Source: Pseudopyrenochaeta lycopersici
Taxonomy: Eukaryota; Ascomycota; Dothideomycetes; Pleosporales; Pseudopyrenochaetaceae
Length of the DNA: 64,000 bases
Direction of reading: 5' to 3'
Assembly: GCA_003313425.1 (NCBI GenBank)
Contig: NHZP01000063.1
Span: forward strand, 62,001 to 126,000
Positions 32,503 to 43,128 of this stretch are shown piece by piece (position 1 is the stretch's first letter; every line of letters begins with the position of its first letter). Below the pieces are notes generated by a model. The model searched no databases. It was not told where the DNA came from and was given only the letters and a program-made list of their open reading frames with translations. A program made the translations under genes and the position numbers.

Positions 32503-33069
32503 GGCTAACGGTTAAAGTACCACTATCTCTTATCTAGAGGAAAAACGTTAACGTACTCTATAATATTAGAGCTAACTATTAAGGCTAGCTATAAATACTA
32601 ACTGTCACGGTAGCCACCGTGGCTCCAATGACACCTTACTGCCCAAACTGTCCCAACTCGGTTCGTACGATGCGAAGCTACACTGTAGCCCACGTCCTCG
32701 GAGCACAGGCCCTACGCAGAGGCCTCGTGCTAAGCGCACGAGCCACACCTCTGATATATCTCTCAATCTGAGCCCATACCTAAATTCTCTTCTTTACGCA
32801 ATGTCTTGTATCCACCTGAGTACCGTATGTAGTATACCAATCAAGCTCAATTATTAGCTCTGAGATCGCTGCTCGTAGCCTCTCGTGACAACAGGCGAAG
32901 TATCTAGAGCCTACTAACCCTTATTTAAGATCCGAGCCTAATGTAAAGAGTAAATGAATATATTATATAAAGGAGTAAGCTTATGACGTATTCCATCACC
33001 GAGAGCGACAAACCACCGAAAGCAACAAAACTTGCCAAGACGACAACCACGTCAACAATCCTATTAGGT
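32503..33069. other. Non-coding, possible repeat debris
   Basis: No gene. Contains GGCTAA/GTTAACG-type short repeats (32500-32600) and a small palindrome ACGGTAGCCACCGT (about 32609). It may be the end of an old element, but no partner is visible. Confidence 0.4.
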
Positions 33070-34090
33070 CTCAACTACGCAACGCATTACTAGAAGAATA
33101 CGAACGTAGGCTCCAGCTTGCCCTTTAAGCCTATAGATTAGGCCGATTCCGAAGCTATCGAGCCGCTGCTAGAGCATTTAACGTCAAACACCATACTCTC
33201 TCTAAACGCGCTCAAGGAGTCCAATTTCGACTCAAAACACCTGGAAATTGCCAGAAGCTGACTGCAACTGAAGAGCACACGATCGTCTAATATATTCTCA
33301 ACCTTAACTCACGAGGATTCGCGCCCCGACTGTGTGAGGTGGCAGACATGGCGGATAAACTGCTGGCTGTACGTGGTGGACAGCCAGAAGGCAAGCAATG
33401 GGCTGAGCGGTTTGTAACGCGTTCGGCTGAGCTTGAAATAGCTTTTAATCGGGCAAAGGACCGTCAGAGGATACTCCAGGAGGATCCTCAGGTTATTAGC
33501 GCGTGGTTTAAGCTTTGTTGCGGATACTAAAGCCGAGTACGGCGTCCATGACGATGACGTGCATAATTTTGATGAGACTGGCTTCCAGATGGGCGTCATT
33601 GGGTCTATGGAAGTTGTTACAGGTTCAGAGAGACGTACTCAGCCTGGCCTCATTCAACCGGGCGATCGAGAGTGGGTGATGGTCATCCAAAGCATCTGCG
33701 CTGCAGGGTACGCGACCCCACCCTTCATTATCTACAAAAGGCGCGTCCACATCTCAGCGTGGTACGAGGAGACATCTATGCCACAAAATTAGAAGCTCTC
33801 GGTCTCTGAAAACGGCTGGACAAACAACGCACTTGGTCTCGAGTGGTTGAAGCATTTTGACGCGCACACAAAGGCGCGCAAGGTGAGGGGCGGGGGTACC
33901 GGTTGCTCATTTTAGACGGCCATGAGAGCCACCAGTCGCAAGATTTTAAGGATTATTGCCTCGAACACAAGATCCTTACACTCTGTATGCTGGCTCATTC
34001 GTCGCACATGCTCCAGCCGCTGGACGTGGTTTGCTTCTCGCCGTTGAAGCAGACGAACTCCTAACGCGTTCGAGACTTGGCACGCCGACG
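33070..34090 (+). pseudogene. Pogo/Fot1-like transposase 1, degenerate
   Basis: From LLEEYERR through FRSYRAAARAFNVKHHTLSKR (HTH_psq), a CENP-B-type HTH, then FDETGF, LLILDGHESH and LQPLDV (the D-D-D set of pogo DDE_1 enzymes), ending at about PLKQ. In-frame stops at about 33126 (TAA), 33289 (TAA) and 33790 (TAG) stand where Gln, Gln and Trp are expected, and there are indels near 33520 and 33880. It is cut at about 34090 by the next element. Confidence 0.8.
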
Positions 34091-34101
34091 CGTCTTCCAT
34101 A

Positions 34102-36228
34102 CCGAGGTGGACGGCGTAACGAGCCAGACGGCGTAACGAGCCACCCAACCACCAAAATCAACACAACAACTTGAGGCTATTGAGCCTCACACAATAGCTA
34201 TTAACGCGATATTTTTTGGTGTTGGGGCCTAGGGGCCTGTGCAAATATATATAGCTACTCAAATCTAATTGGAGGGTTGATTTTCCTGCTGCGTCGTGAG
34301 CGAGCAGGTAGAGCGCCCTCTGCGCCTTGTGCAGACCCTGCACTATCTCCAGGCTGCGCAACCTCTCTATTTTTTAAGATTGCTTGAGTAGCAGCCTTAA
34401 GCCTCATCTTGTTCCCCTTTTGGGTAATTTTAAGAGCGTTTTGAAGTCGTTTTTGAGTCCTACGAGCAGCTGCTCGAGAGGCTTGATCCTCAGCCTTTTG
34501 AGCTCTCTCCTTCTCTCTCAATAACTTAGCTGCAGCCTTCGCAGTACGCCTAATCTCCTTTGCCTTAGCCTTAGCCTGCTTCCTTGCCTCACGGAGCTTA
34601 GTTGCTTTAATTTTTTAGAGTCGTTTTTGCTCTTCCTTAAGCTCCTGCTGCTGTAGACGGTCACGTGCTTCCTTCACCTTCCTTAGAGACTAGAATACAG
34701 CACCACCATAGTACTCCTCAGGCTGCTCTAATGGTAGGACCTTGCCTCGCTTTCTACGTCGCCTTTTATTAATAAGAGCCTCTCTAAGGCCTTGAGCCTC
34801 GTGTTTAAGCAGCGTTTGCTGAACTGAGATTGAGTGGAAGGCCTGGCTTAGCTTTTGAGCTCGTGGATCTTGTCTATCCTTACAACCTGGCGTAGTAGGC
34901 CCTCAGTTTTCCTCCAGCTTGAGGCGCTCAAAGCTGAGGAGTCACTATCACTTAAAATTACCTCAGGAGCCTCCGTGAGGCTGAATCGCTTAAGTATTAC
35001 CTAAGGATTAAAAGGTGATAGGCTAGTAGCTTTAAACGCCTTAAGGATAGTTGATTCCTTAAAGGACTCCTCCTAGGCTGCTATAAACAGTGGAAAAAAG
35101 TCTCTTTTACTTATTAAAGTGAGCCCTTGGCACCTCTCTATAAAGGCTGAGATCTGATTTAAGTAAGCTGTTAAGAGAGGCTTAAACATAACAACATCTA
35201 GTAGTTAAAGCGTGTGAGTTGAGTAAGGAGGATATACTGCAAGGAGGATCTTGTTTTGATTGCAGTACTCAATAAAATCTATTGTAAGGTGAGATCCGTG
35301 GCCATTAAGGATAAGGAGCCTATAGGAGGAGCGCGCCTTTGCCTTTGTCCTGCGATCAAACACCTGTTTAAGCCATGCTAGGCCTATATCATTGTTAGTC
35401 CATCCTGAGGCTGAGGAGCTAAAAAAGACTTGATGAGACTTAGGATCGCAGGCCTGCAACCACGATTCTTGAATTGAGCTTAAGGCTGATTGATATATGA
35501 GGGCAGGCTCAAGGGCAGATCCATCAGCGCATACACAGGCCAGCAGCGTTATCCACTCTCGATTACCATCCTGGATGTAAGCCTTGATCTTGCACTCCTT
35601 ATATAGCCTCCTACTAAACACCCTCTTTGACTTAGTAACTACTCCTAGCATAAAGCCTTTCTTATCTATATTGTATGTATGGCGAGACTCAACGTTATAT
35701 TAGCTAATCTTATCACGCAGGAGATTAAAGTAGAGGGTGTACTTTGCCCCTGAATCAGCTTAGCGGCGCGATCGATCTATCCTAGTTACCTAATTTGAGA
35801 TAAGCTCAACCCTGTAATTCTTAATATAGCGATTAACCTAGTGTACGCTAAGCGCTTTTTTTGCAATCTGTAAGCCAAAGCGTTGTATCATAGGCCTAGT
35901 AGGGGGTAGGCCTTACTTTATAAGGCGTTTAATGTAGTGTAGGAGCTCCTGTTCTTAATAGGGCTGGAGAGCTTATTGATTTTCTGCCTTGGTGTTGCGT
36001 GAGACTGATACTCCTTAGTGTCTCCGCGCGAGCGTTGTACGGTTACAACAATACTTTTTTGCAATCTCTCGATAACTAAATTTTTCTCCAGGCTTCAGCG
36101 ATTCTATAGCTGCAATTGCAGCCTCGATTGAGCTCATATTGGTGGAGGTATCGCTTGTTGAAGTTTTGTTGTTGTTGAGGAGGGGGTGGCTCGTTACGCC
36201 GTCTGGCTCGTTACGCCGTCCACCTCGG
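34102..36228 (-). mobile_element. Pogo/Fot1-like element 2, TA-flanked
   Basis: Perfect inverted ends of about 45 bp start CCGAGGTGGACGGCGTAACG at 34102 and, inverted, end at 36228. TA lies immediately outside both ends. Each end carries the unit GGCGTAACGAGCC twice. It contains one heavily mutated transposase on the minus strand. Confidence 0.85.
34255..36137 (-). pseudogene. Pogo/Fot1-like transposase 2, RIP-like mutated
   Basis: The minus-strand frame begins at ATG 36137 (MSSIEAAIAAIESLKPGEKF) and is broken by many stops: RRH-stop-GVS, ENQ-stop-AL, PY-stop-EQE, IK-stop-GLP, VH-stop-VN and others. Nearly all fit CAA/CAG-to-TAA/TAG or TGG-to-TAG. Catalytic positions are also changed: YNxDEKGF reads YNIDKKGF, and LLILDGHGSH reads LLILNGHGSH. 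Both are G-to-A on this strand. The longest open piece is 35205-35651, and a basic coiled C-terminus is at 34255-34521. Confidence 0.85.
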
Positions 36229-36230
36229 TA

Positions 36231-36782
36231 CCGAGGCTCACCTCGTAACGATCGTCCCCTCGTAACGCACGCTCCTCAACAATTGCACGATTTTTTCAAC
36301 ACCACGTATCTCAACCAATATGGACCTAACTACTGATGCGCTTACAGCTATCGAATCCTTGGAGCCTGGAGAAGATATCAATTACACAAAATTGGCGAAT
36401 GCCTATGGCGTTAACCGTATAACGCTCGCAAGGCGGCACCAGCGCGTTTCAACCTCTCGAGAAGTCAAAGCTCAAAATCAACAAAAGCTCCATCCACACC
36501 AAGAAAAGGAGCTCATCCAGTACATCATCCAGCTCACTAAGCGAGGCCTGCCACCTAGCAGGGCTATGATTCGAAACTTTGCATCTCAAATAGCTAAAAA
36601 AGAGATTGGAAAGAACTGGGTTGATCGCGTTCTCAAGCGGCACAGCATCCATCTCATCTCTCAATATGCAGTTCTTATGGATAACAACCGCCACAAGGCT
36701 GATTTCTTCAATAAGTATAGCCTCTATTTTAAGCTTTTAGATGATAAGATAAAGCAATATGAGATAGAAGCTCAGCATACGT
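36231..36782 (+). pseudogene. Pogo/Fot1-like element 3, 5' end only
   Basis: Terminal-type sequence (CTCGTAACGATCGTCCCCTCGTAACG, 36242-36270) leads into an ATG at 36320. The first 154 codons are intact: HTH_psq (NYTKLANAYGVNRITLARRH) and a CENP-B HTH (LIQYIIQLTKRGLPPSRAMI). The frame ends abruptly near 36782 at a MITE, before the DDE core. It is unusually well preserved compared with elements 1 and 2. Confidence 0.75.
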
Positions 36783-36897
36783 CAGTGATCTGAACGGTTC
36801 AGTTCAATTCAGTTCATGGGTCCGAACTGAATTGAACCGAGTCCTGGCGGTAAATTCAGTTCGGTTCAAATGGTAAACCGAACCGTTGAGATCACTG
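36783..36897. mobile_element. 115-bp hAT-type MITE
   Basis: Ends CAGTGATCTGAACGGTTCAG and, inverted, CAGTGATCTCAACGGTTCGG. The subterminal part is made of GGTTC/AGTTC pentamers, the same style as the other hAT ends here but a different motif. Flanking 8-mers (GCATACGT and CTATAAAC) do not match, so one side was probably rearranged. Its parent element is not in the window. Confidence 0.75.
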
Positions 36898-38103
36898 CTA
36901 TAAACACTTTCTTTGTGCACCTACATAGGCTTACACTAGTAGGGTCACCTGTTCGCTTAGGGAGACCCGTTAGTATTGGAAACAATGTAGCATTTTTGTT
37001 TCCAATTCATAATTCGAAATTCTCGGAGAGGATCGGCTTCTGTCCCTGGAGTGAAAGAAAATTGTGCCGGTCGTTGCTAATATAGCACAACCGACCACTT
37101 CCGTCGAAATCGAACTCGTCGCTGCCAACCGACATGTGACCATATAATAGGCGATCTGGGTCATATTTATTCTTGATCTGAAGCAGGCGGTCGTAGTTGA
37201 CCCCATAGGCGGCCTGCTTCCAGTCAGCCTTGTAGAGCGGGTCGACTTCGTTGATGTAGACACCAGAGTTTGGTGTCGCAGCATCCATAGCAGGTGCATA
37301 GACATCAGCAAGCTCTTGCTTTAGGGCGACATTTTGTTCGACGGGGACCTCATAGTTCCAGAAGCCGTTGGCAATACAAACGGCTTGGGCATGACGCCAG
37401 GCAGGTAGCACGGCATTGTCAGGATGCCCGTTGTCAGGCAGATTGAAGATACCGCACCCAATTAGGAATTTGTCCTCCTGCACAATTAATCGCATCGTGT
37501 CTACGAGCTTCTTGTTTGCGCGCTTGTTTTGCACTACATCGCGAGGAATTAGACGCGCATGCAGGATCGTGGTGACAGGCTCGGCGCCGTCCGGGAGTGG
37601 TCCGTAGTAGTGGTCGAAATGATCATAGTAAGTTTCGGAGAGCTCGGTTCTGAAGCTGTAACTCTGCCCTAGATCATCCAAATCCTTCAACAAAGGGGCC
37701 ATCAGGCGGTTGACAGCGGCAACGTCCTGACCGGGCAGATTGATGGCTTGGGCATCGAGGGTGCTGTTCAACAGCACGAATTGCGCCGTGTTGCCGTTGA
37801 CGGTAATCTTGGGGAAATATTCGTACCACAGCTCCACGGCCTTCCAGTAGATCTCGTTGCCAGGAGTATCGGTGTTGTTAAAGACCAGGGCGCCGCCTGC
37901 GAACTGGCCGTCCTTGAAGATTCTGACAGTAACACCAATGACCACACCATATGTTCCACCGCCACCGCCGCTGAGCGCCCAATACAAGTCTGGATTCTGC
38001 TCAGGTGTAGCAATGAGATGTCGGCCATCAGTGGTCACAACCTCCCATTCGAGAATCTGGTCAGAACCTAGGCCATTCTCGCTTGCGAGGACCGAATGAC
38101 CAC

Positions 38104-41100
38104 CAGTCATCTGCTTGGACTGGACTAACTTGGACTGGACTGGACGGACTGGCTTTCGAACTGGACGTGGACTGGCCTTCCAGTCCAATCAGACTGGACT
38201 GGATTGATGCCCGTGGAGGTCCCGGAGCTCCAGTGGCCTTACCCGAACAGGCAGAACGTGATACACCCGAGGTGGGCGATTTGGTGTTCTCGTTCGGATC
38301 GCCAAATTCCTAACCAAAGCAGGCTTGGTAGTAGTAGATCTTATCCTGATTAATTCAGACGCGTCCCTTTGTTTGGATGCAGTCGTTCATGGCCTCGTCG
38401 TCGCCCTTGTTGCCGCTGGCTGTCCCTGCATCACCCAATTAGCCATCGAATTGCTCATTGAATCTAACCGCTATGCCACCCACGATATCAAGCTTCCTCG
38501 GAATTGATCAAACAGACGCATCTACCCGTGTTATCCTCGCTCCACCCTCTATTATTCCTGTCACCGATCGAACCCCTGCTACACGCGACGTGGACGAATT
38601 CCAACACGACGGTGCTTGGTATGTGCGATGCAGCCATCTTACCCAAAGGCCAGCATCATATAAGAGGCGAACGTCGCCCCAGTGGGCCTGGGGCGAGGAT
38701 ATCAAGAAGAGGGGCGATCTAACTAAGGATCGTTACTTCTGGTGTTACCTGTGTGAAAAGAAGGCCTGGAAGCAAGAGTTACCCATTGTTTCCACTGGAA
38801 ACAGTACCGCCCTTGATCACCTGTGTAAGAAACACAACATGGACCGTCGAACAGGTGAACTACGAAGTGCACGCCCTGCCTCTCAACCTACGTACGAGGA
38901 ATACCCGGATCGGAAGGCGATCGAATTCAGGCGCATATTCAAGGATTTCAAGCAGACCTTGATTCGGTGGATCGTTTGCTGTCATATTGCTTTCTTCCAG
39001 CTCGAAAATGAATACTTCCGAGAGCTCTTGTTCTTCCTTGAGCCAAAGCTCCAAAAGCTTCTTCCAAAGGCGTGTAAGGTTATTCGGCAGTGGGTTATGG
39101 AGGAATACGAGCACCAGAAGGCCTTATTGATTGAGGAGCTTGAATCGGCACTCAGTCAGATCGCGATTTCTTTCGACCTGTGGACGTCGCCCAGCCAAAA
39201 GGCTATACTTGGTGTAACTGCCCACTTTATCAATAAGGATTGTAGACGACGGCATGTCCTTCTTGGCCTTCGAGAGCTATTTGGCGAGCACTCTGGAAAG
39301 AATCAAGCAGTCTTGCTGCTTCAGATTATCCGAGAGTATAAAATCCAGGGTCGTATAAGTTATTTTATGGCAGATAACGCTGATAACTGCGATACAGCAA
39401 TTGACGCAGTTCTTCGTGCCCTATATCCAAAGATGTCAGCCAAGCTTCGGAAGCGTCGCCGACTTCGTTGTTTTGGTCATATCTGCAACCTCTGCGCCCA
39501 AGCCTTCATAATTGGTGACGACGCCGAAAAGATATCAAAGGAAATCGACGCGGCTACACGAGATATGAACTTCCGCAGAGTTCAGGAACTGTGGAAGAAG
39601 CAAGGGGCCGTTGGACTTCTTCAGCATCTCGCTCGGTATATTCGATACTCGCCCCAGCGTCGGAACTTCTTCATGGGTATTAGAATGGGTGGTGATCTGG
39701 CGAAGTACGATAAGCTTATGGTAAGTGCTGAGGTGTTCGTTAAGAGGACCTGACGATATTTGCCACTGCACACGGGTTATGCTATATCTGCTGTGCAGAA
39801 GTTGCAAGTAACTAAACAGGACTCCCTGCCTTGTAAAAAAGCGGGGAGTTCTGTATATCTCGTTCTATTGTTGGCAACCCCTAATTTCCTATTCATTTGA
39901 GACAAATACTAAATCTTTCTTCTCTACACTCAGGTCCTTCAGAACAACCAGACACGCTGGAATTCCTTATTTGCCGCGATAACACGTTTCCTAAACCTCC
40001 GCGAACGAATACAGCGATTCTGCTTCGAATACCAGGCGCCTCCTGGGTCAAAGCCCTTGATGCCCGACGAACTGCTCAAACCCCATCACTGGGCCGCGCT
40101 TGAACAGCTACATACGCACCTTGAGAGGTGCTATGAGGCAACTCTCATGGTGGAAGGCAGGAAATCAACGCTGGCAGATCACTTCCAAGTGTTCGATTGG
40201 CTAATGAACAAAATCGACGATATTCGGAACGATCTCGCTGTAGAGGCGCGTCGTCGCCGAGGGCAGGAGGCACAGGCCTATAAGTACTTATCCGATTGCG
40301 CATACGCGTCCTGGTTGAAGTGTGAAAAGTACTTCAAATTGATTGATGAGACGCCTGCCTACTACGCCGCAATTATCCTAAACCCAACCTGCAAATTACA
40401 ATGGTTTCAAGAAGCCTGGGGTGAGCACGATGAGAAGAAGGAGTGGATTACGATCGTTGATAAGATGGTCAAGGACCTTTGGAAGGAATATAAAGGCAAG
40501 AAGGGTAGAGAGACGAACGATAACATCGTTCGGGGTGCCGAACGAGAGAGGGACGAACTGATATATACCGATGCACGCAGCTACAAGCGGGTCAAATCTA
40601 ATACGGGAACAGCAGTGCCGTCTGCTTCGATTGATCACTACGAGGAGTATTTGACAAGTAATCTGCGTCCACTAGGTCCAAGGGAGCAGTTTGATCTAAT
40701 TGCCTACTGGGAGGAACGGCTTGATAGCCAGCCTAATCTAGCTCAATTCGCCCTCGACGTTTTAGCAGCACCAGCTATGAGCGACGAATGCGAACGAATA
40801 TTTAGTAGCTGTAAGATCCTTCTACAACCTCGTCGAAGCCGTCTCGCGATGGATACCATTGAGGCAAACGAGTGCCTTCGACACTGGTACGGGCCGCCTG
40901 CAAGGGAAACCTTTGAAGACAGACGCGTGGGAGTGGTGGAAGGAGAGCCAGATGAACAGCCAAATATACTTGAGGGCGATATAGACAGCTGGAGGGCATT
41001 CGTGAAGCAGACGGCCCAGGCCGATGCTGATGCGATTGCTGAGGAAGAAGCCGTGGAAGAGATTGATGGCGTCAACGTGACACAGGAAGATCTAGATGCG

Positions 41101-41332
41101 ATTGAACGGGATGACGACAGTGATATTGGCAGCGAGATTGACGGCTGAGAGGTATATTGGTAAGTTCACTACTCTACCGTGAAATGCCAAGGCTTACTAT
41201 TTTTAGTATATAAATATACATTACTAATCGCATCAGTCCTATGGCCAGTCCATTGGACTGCTACTCCGATCCAATTGGACTGGACCGGACTGACACTGAA
41301 ATCCAGTCCAGTCCAGTCCAAGCAGATGACTG
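38104..41332 (+). mobile_element. hAT3, intact autonomous hAT, 3229 bp
   Basis: A 23-bp perfect inverted repeat starts CAGTCATCTGCTTGGACTGG at both ends. It is flanked by the exact 8-bp duplication ATGACCAC (38096-38103 and 41333-41340). Both subterminal regions consist of GGACT pentamers. It encloses a complete transposase gene on the opposite strand to the disrupted oxidase. The two 163-bp MITEs share its ends. Confidence 0.97.
38473..41148 (+). CDS. hAT3 transposase
   Basis: Exons 38473-39720 and 39934-41148 join in frame to 820 aa with no lesion. The intron is 213 bp, long for this window, and contains a small hairpin (GGACTCCC...GGGGAGTTC). Domains: a BED-like finger (FWCYLCEKK...LDHLCKKH), the RNase H-like core with Asp in ISFDLWTSPS and Asp in YFMADNADN, CFGHICNLCAQAF, an insertion region, and the C-terminal hAT dimerisation block (PAMSDECERIFSSCK). 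The first ATG in frame is at 38473. Likely active, and a candidate source of mobility for the MITEs in both P450 genes. Confidence 0.93.
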
Positions 41333-42171
41333 ATGACCACCACCCTGGGAGTAGCCACCAGCGACGCCGACAGTACCACATTCACCACCGACAATGCGGT
41401 AACCATACTTATGGACAGCCATGTAAGACTCGCCGACACCCATGCCGGCTCCAAGCCTTACAGCGGGCCCATTGTAGTGCGAGCTCTTGTATTCGTGGAT
41501 GATTTCGGTGTCCTTGACATTGTACATCCAAAGGGCGAGACTGCTGGCGCCGCTAGAACGTCCAAGATAACTGTAATATATTAACACTTGGATATGCAAT
41601 CCTGACGTTACGCGAAGCTTACTCGTGTCCAGTGTTCTTGACCACTAATCGGATATTCTTCTGCTTCGCAAACTGAATGCCGGCAACAACATCCCTCGCA
41701 CTCGTAACATTTATCGAATAACTCGCATAGTTACCCAACTCGCAAGGTGCCTCAGGTGACGTAAATGGATCGCACGTGCGGTTTTGATAATATGGGTTCA
41801 TGATCTCAGAGGCATGGGTCACACTGTTGATCCACTAGTTAACAAAACCACTCTATCTCGACAGGAAACAAATCGAGTACTTACTGAATCTGGCCCATCT
41901 CCCACACCTTAAACTTCCAGTGCCTAAAATCCCAGTCTTTCCTCAATTCATCGCAGGCCGTCTGATTGAAGACGCCAAACGGCTCATAATGACATACAGC
42001 ACCCAGGGGTACCGTCTGAATGAGCTGGCCGCTGACCGTCTGGTTGAGTTGCTGCCACTCCTCGCTCTTCGGCCACTGAGTATCACCATGAATGTACTTG
42101 CAGCCGGGCTGCGGCGAATTCCGAGCGAGCGCAAGTGATGCGAAAAGAAAGAGAGCTTCTGAGAACACCAT

Positions 42172-43128
42172 GTCGGCTCCTCTTGATCTTAACCTAAGAA
42201 TTCTTTAAAAGTCAAATGTAAGAGAGTAAAATTATCTTTTACTATTTAAGTTATTATCTACCTCTTTACCTGCACGTCCTACGCCTTAATGGAGCCCGAC
42301 TAAGACACCCCCAAAATGCCCCTTGCTTCCCCGATCCCTTCATCGCCGTATCACTACCTGGCCTCTTCCATCAGAGCTAGTATGCGGTTCCAAAAATGAC
42401 CGAAGCACGGTGCAAGCCTCAGTCGGCGACGGTGCAAACTTCGGATACCTGTGCTTTTCGGGGCCGCCGATTCGGATGAACAGCACCGAAGGCCTGGAAC
42501 GGTTCGGACGCGCTCTTTAATTAAAATCTACCATACACTAGCTTCTAATTCTTGCTGAGATGGCTTTGGCAGTAGTCGGCTATTGTGCGGGCGGTAGGAC
42601 GCATGTCTTGTCGTTGATACTGCGGTCCTGACTCGCATTTGCTAGGATGCCTTATACTCCATCATTATATACCGACCATCAACTACTAATACAATAGGAG
42701 TAGTTGAGGTCATGCCACATACTGCAGCACCACGCTGTTGTTTCTCTTCGTGGTGTATCTGAAGCGTTCGCCACTTGTACCGTATTGCACGACAAACGAT
42801 GAGGCTTCCACAAAAATGATAGCTAATTAAATGGCCTCCCTTCGATGTCATTCGAGACCAAAGCAAGATACACACTACTAAGGTATAAGCTTATGATAAA
42901 GTAAATGCATTAGCACCATAGAGCGCCCCAATCCAATCATTGTACTTCCATATTTAAAATTGGGGCTTAGCGCTACAAAGGATGTGGAAATCGAACAGAT
43001 GTAACGGCTATTAGTCCGCGCATAGGTAAATGCAGGTGCTAGTATAATAAGGAATAGTACTACAGTCTTTTCCCTCTATCACATAGAGTATCGAGGGCTA
43101 CATTGTATTGCGCCCTTCTTCCTCTTCC
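42172..43128. other. Intergenic between FAD oxidase and MFS gene
   Basis: This is the promoter side of the minus-strand oxidase (start 42171) and the downstream side of the minus-strand transporter (stop 43129-43131). No gene or repeat recognised. Confidence 0.5.

Larger units (their letters stand above)
37007..42171 (-). pseudogene. Secreted BBE-like FAD oxidase split by hAT3
   Basis: Minus-strand exons: 42171-41885, 41823-41623 and 41570-37007, the last carrying hAT3 (38104-41332). Introns are 61 and 52 bp. If hAT3 and one target copy are discounted, the exons total 1815 nt, one open frame of 604 codons. A signal peptide starts the protein (MVFSEALFLFASLALA). The PCMH-type FAD domain has NTGHD with His162 and GGECGTVG with Cys227, the pair expected in bicovalent flavoproteins. 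The substrate and BBE domains follow. The break lies between codons 242 and 243, right after GGYSQGGGH. Berberine-bridge-like oxidases are common in fungal metabolite clusters. In its present state only the first 40% would be translated before hAT3 sequence. Confidence 0.92.

Noticed and set aside
40990..41330. Low-complexity GGACT microsatellite as an independent repeat
   Set aside because: It is the subterminal array of hAT3, bounded by its TIR and target duplication.
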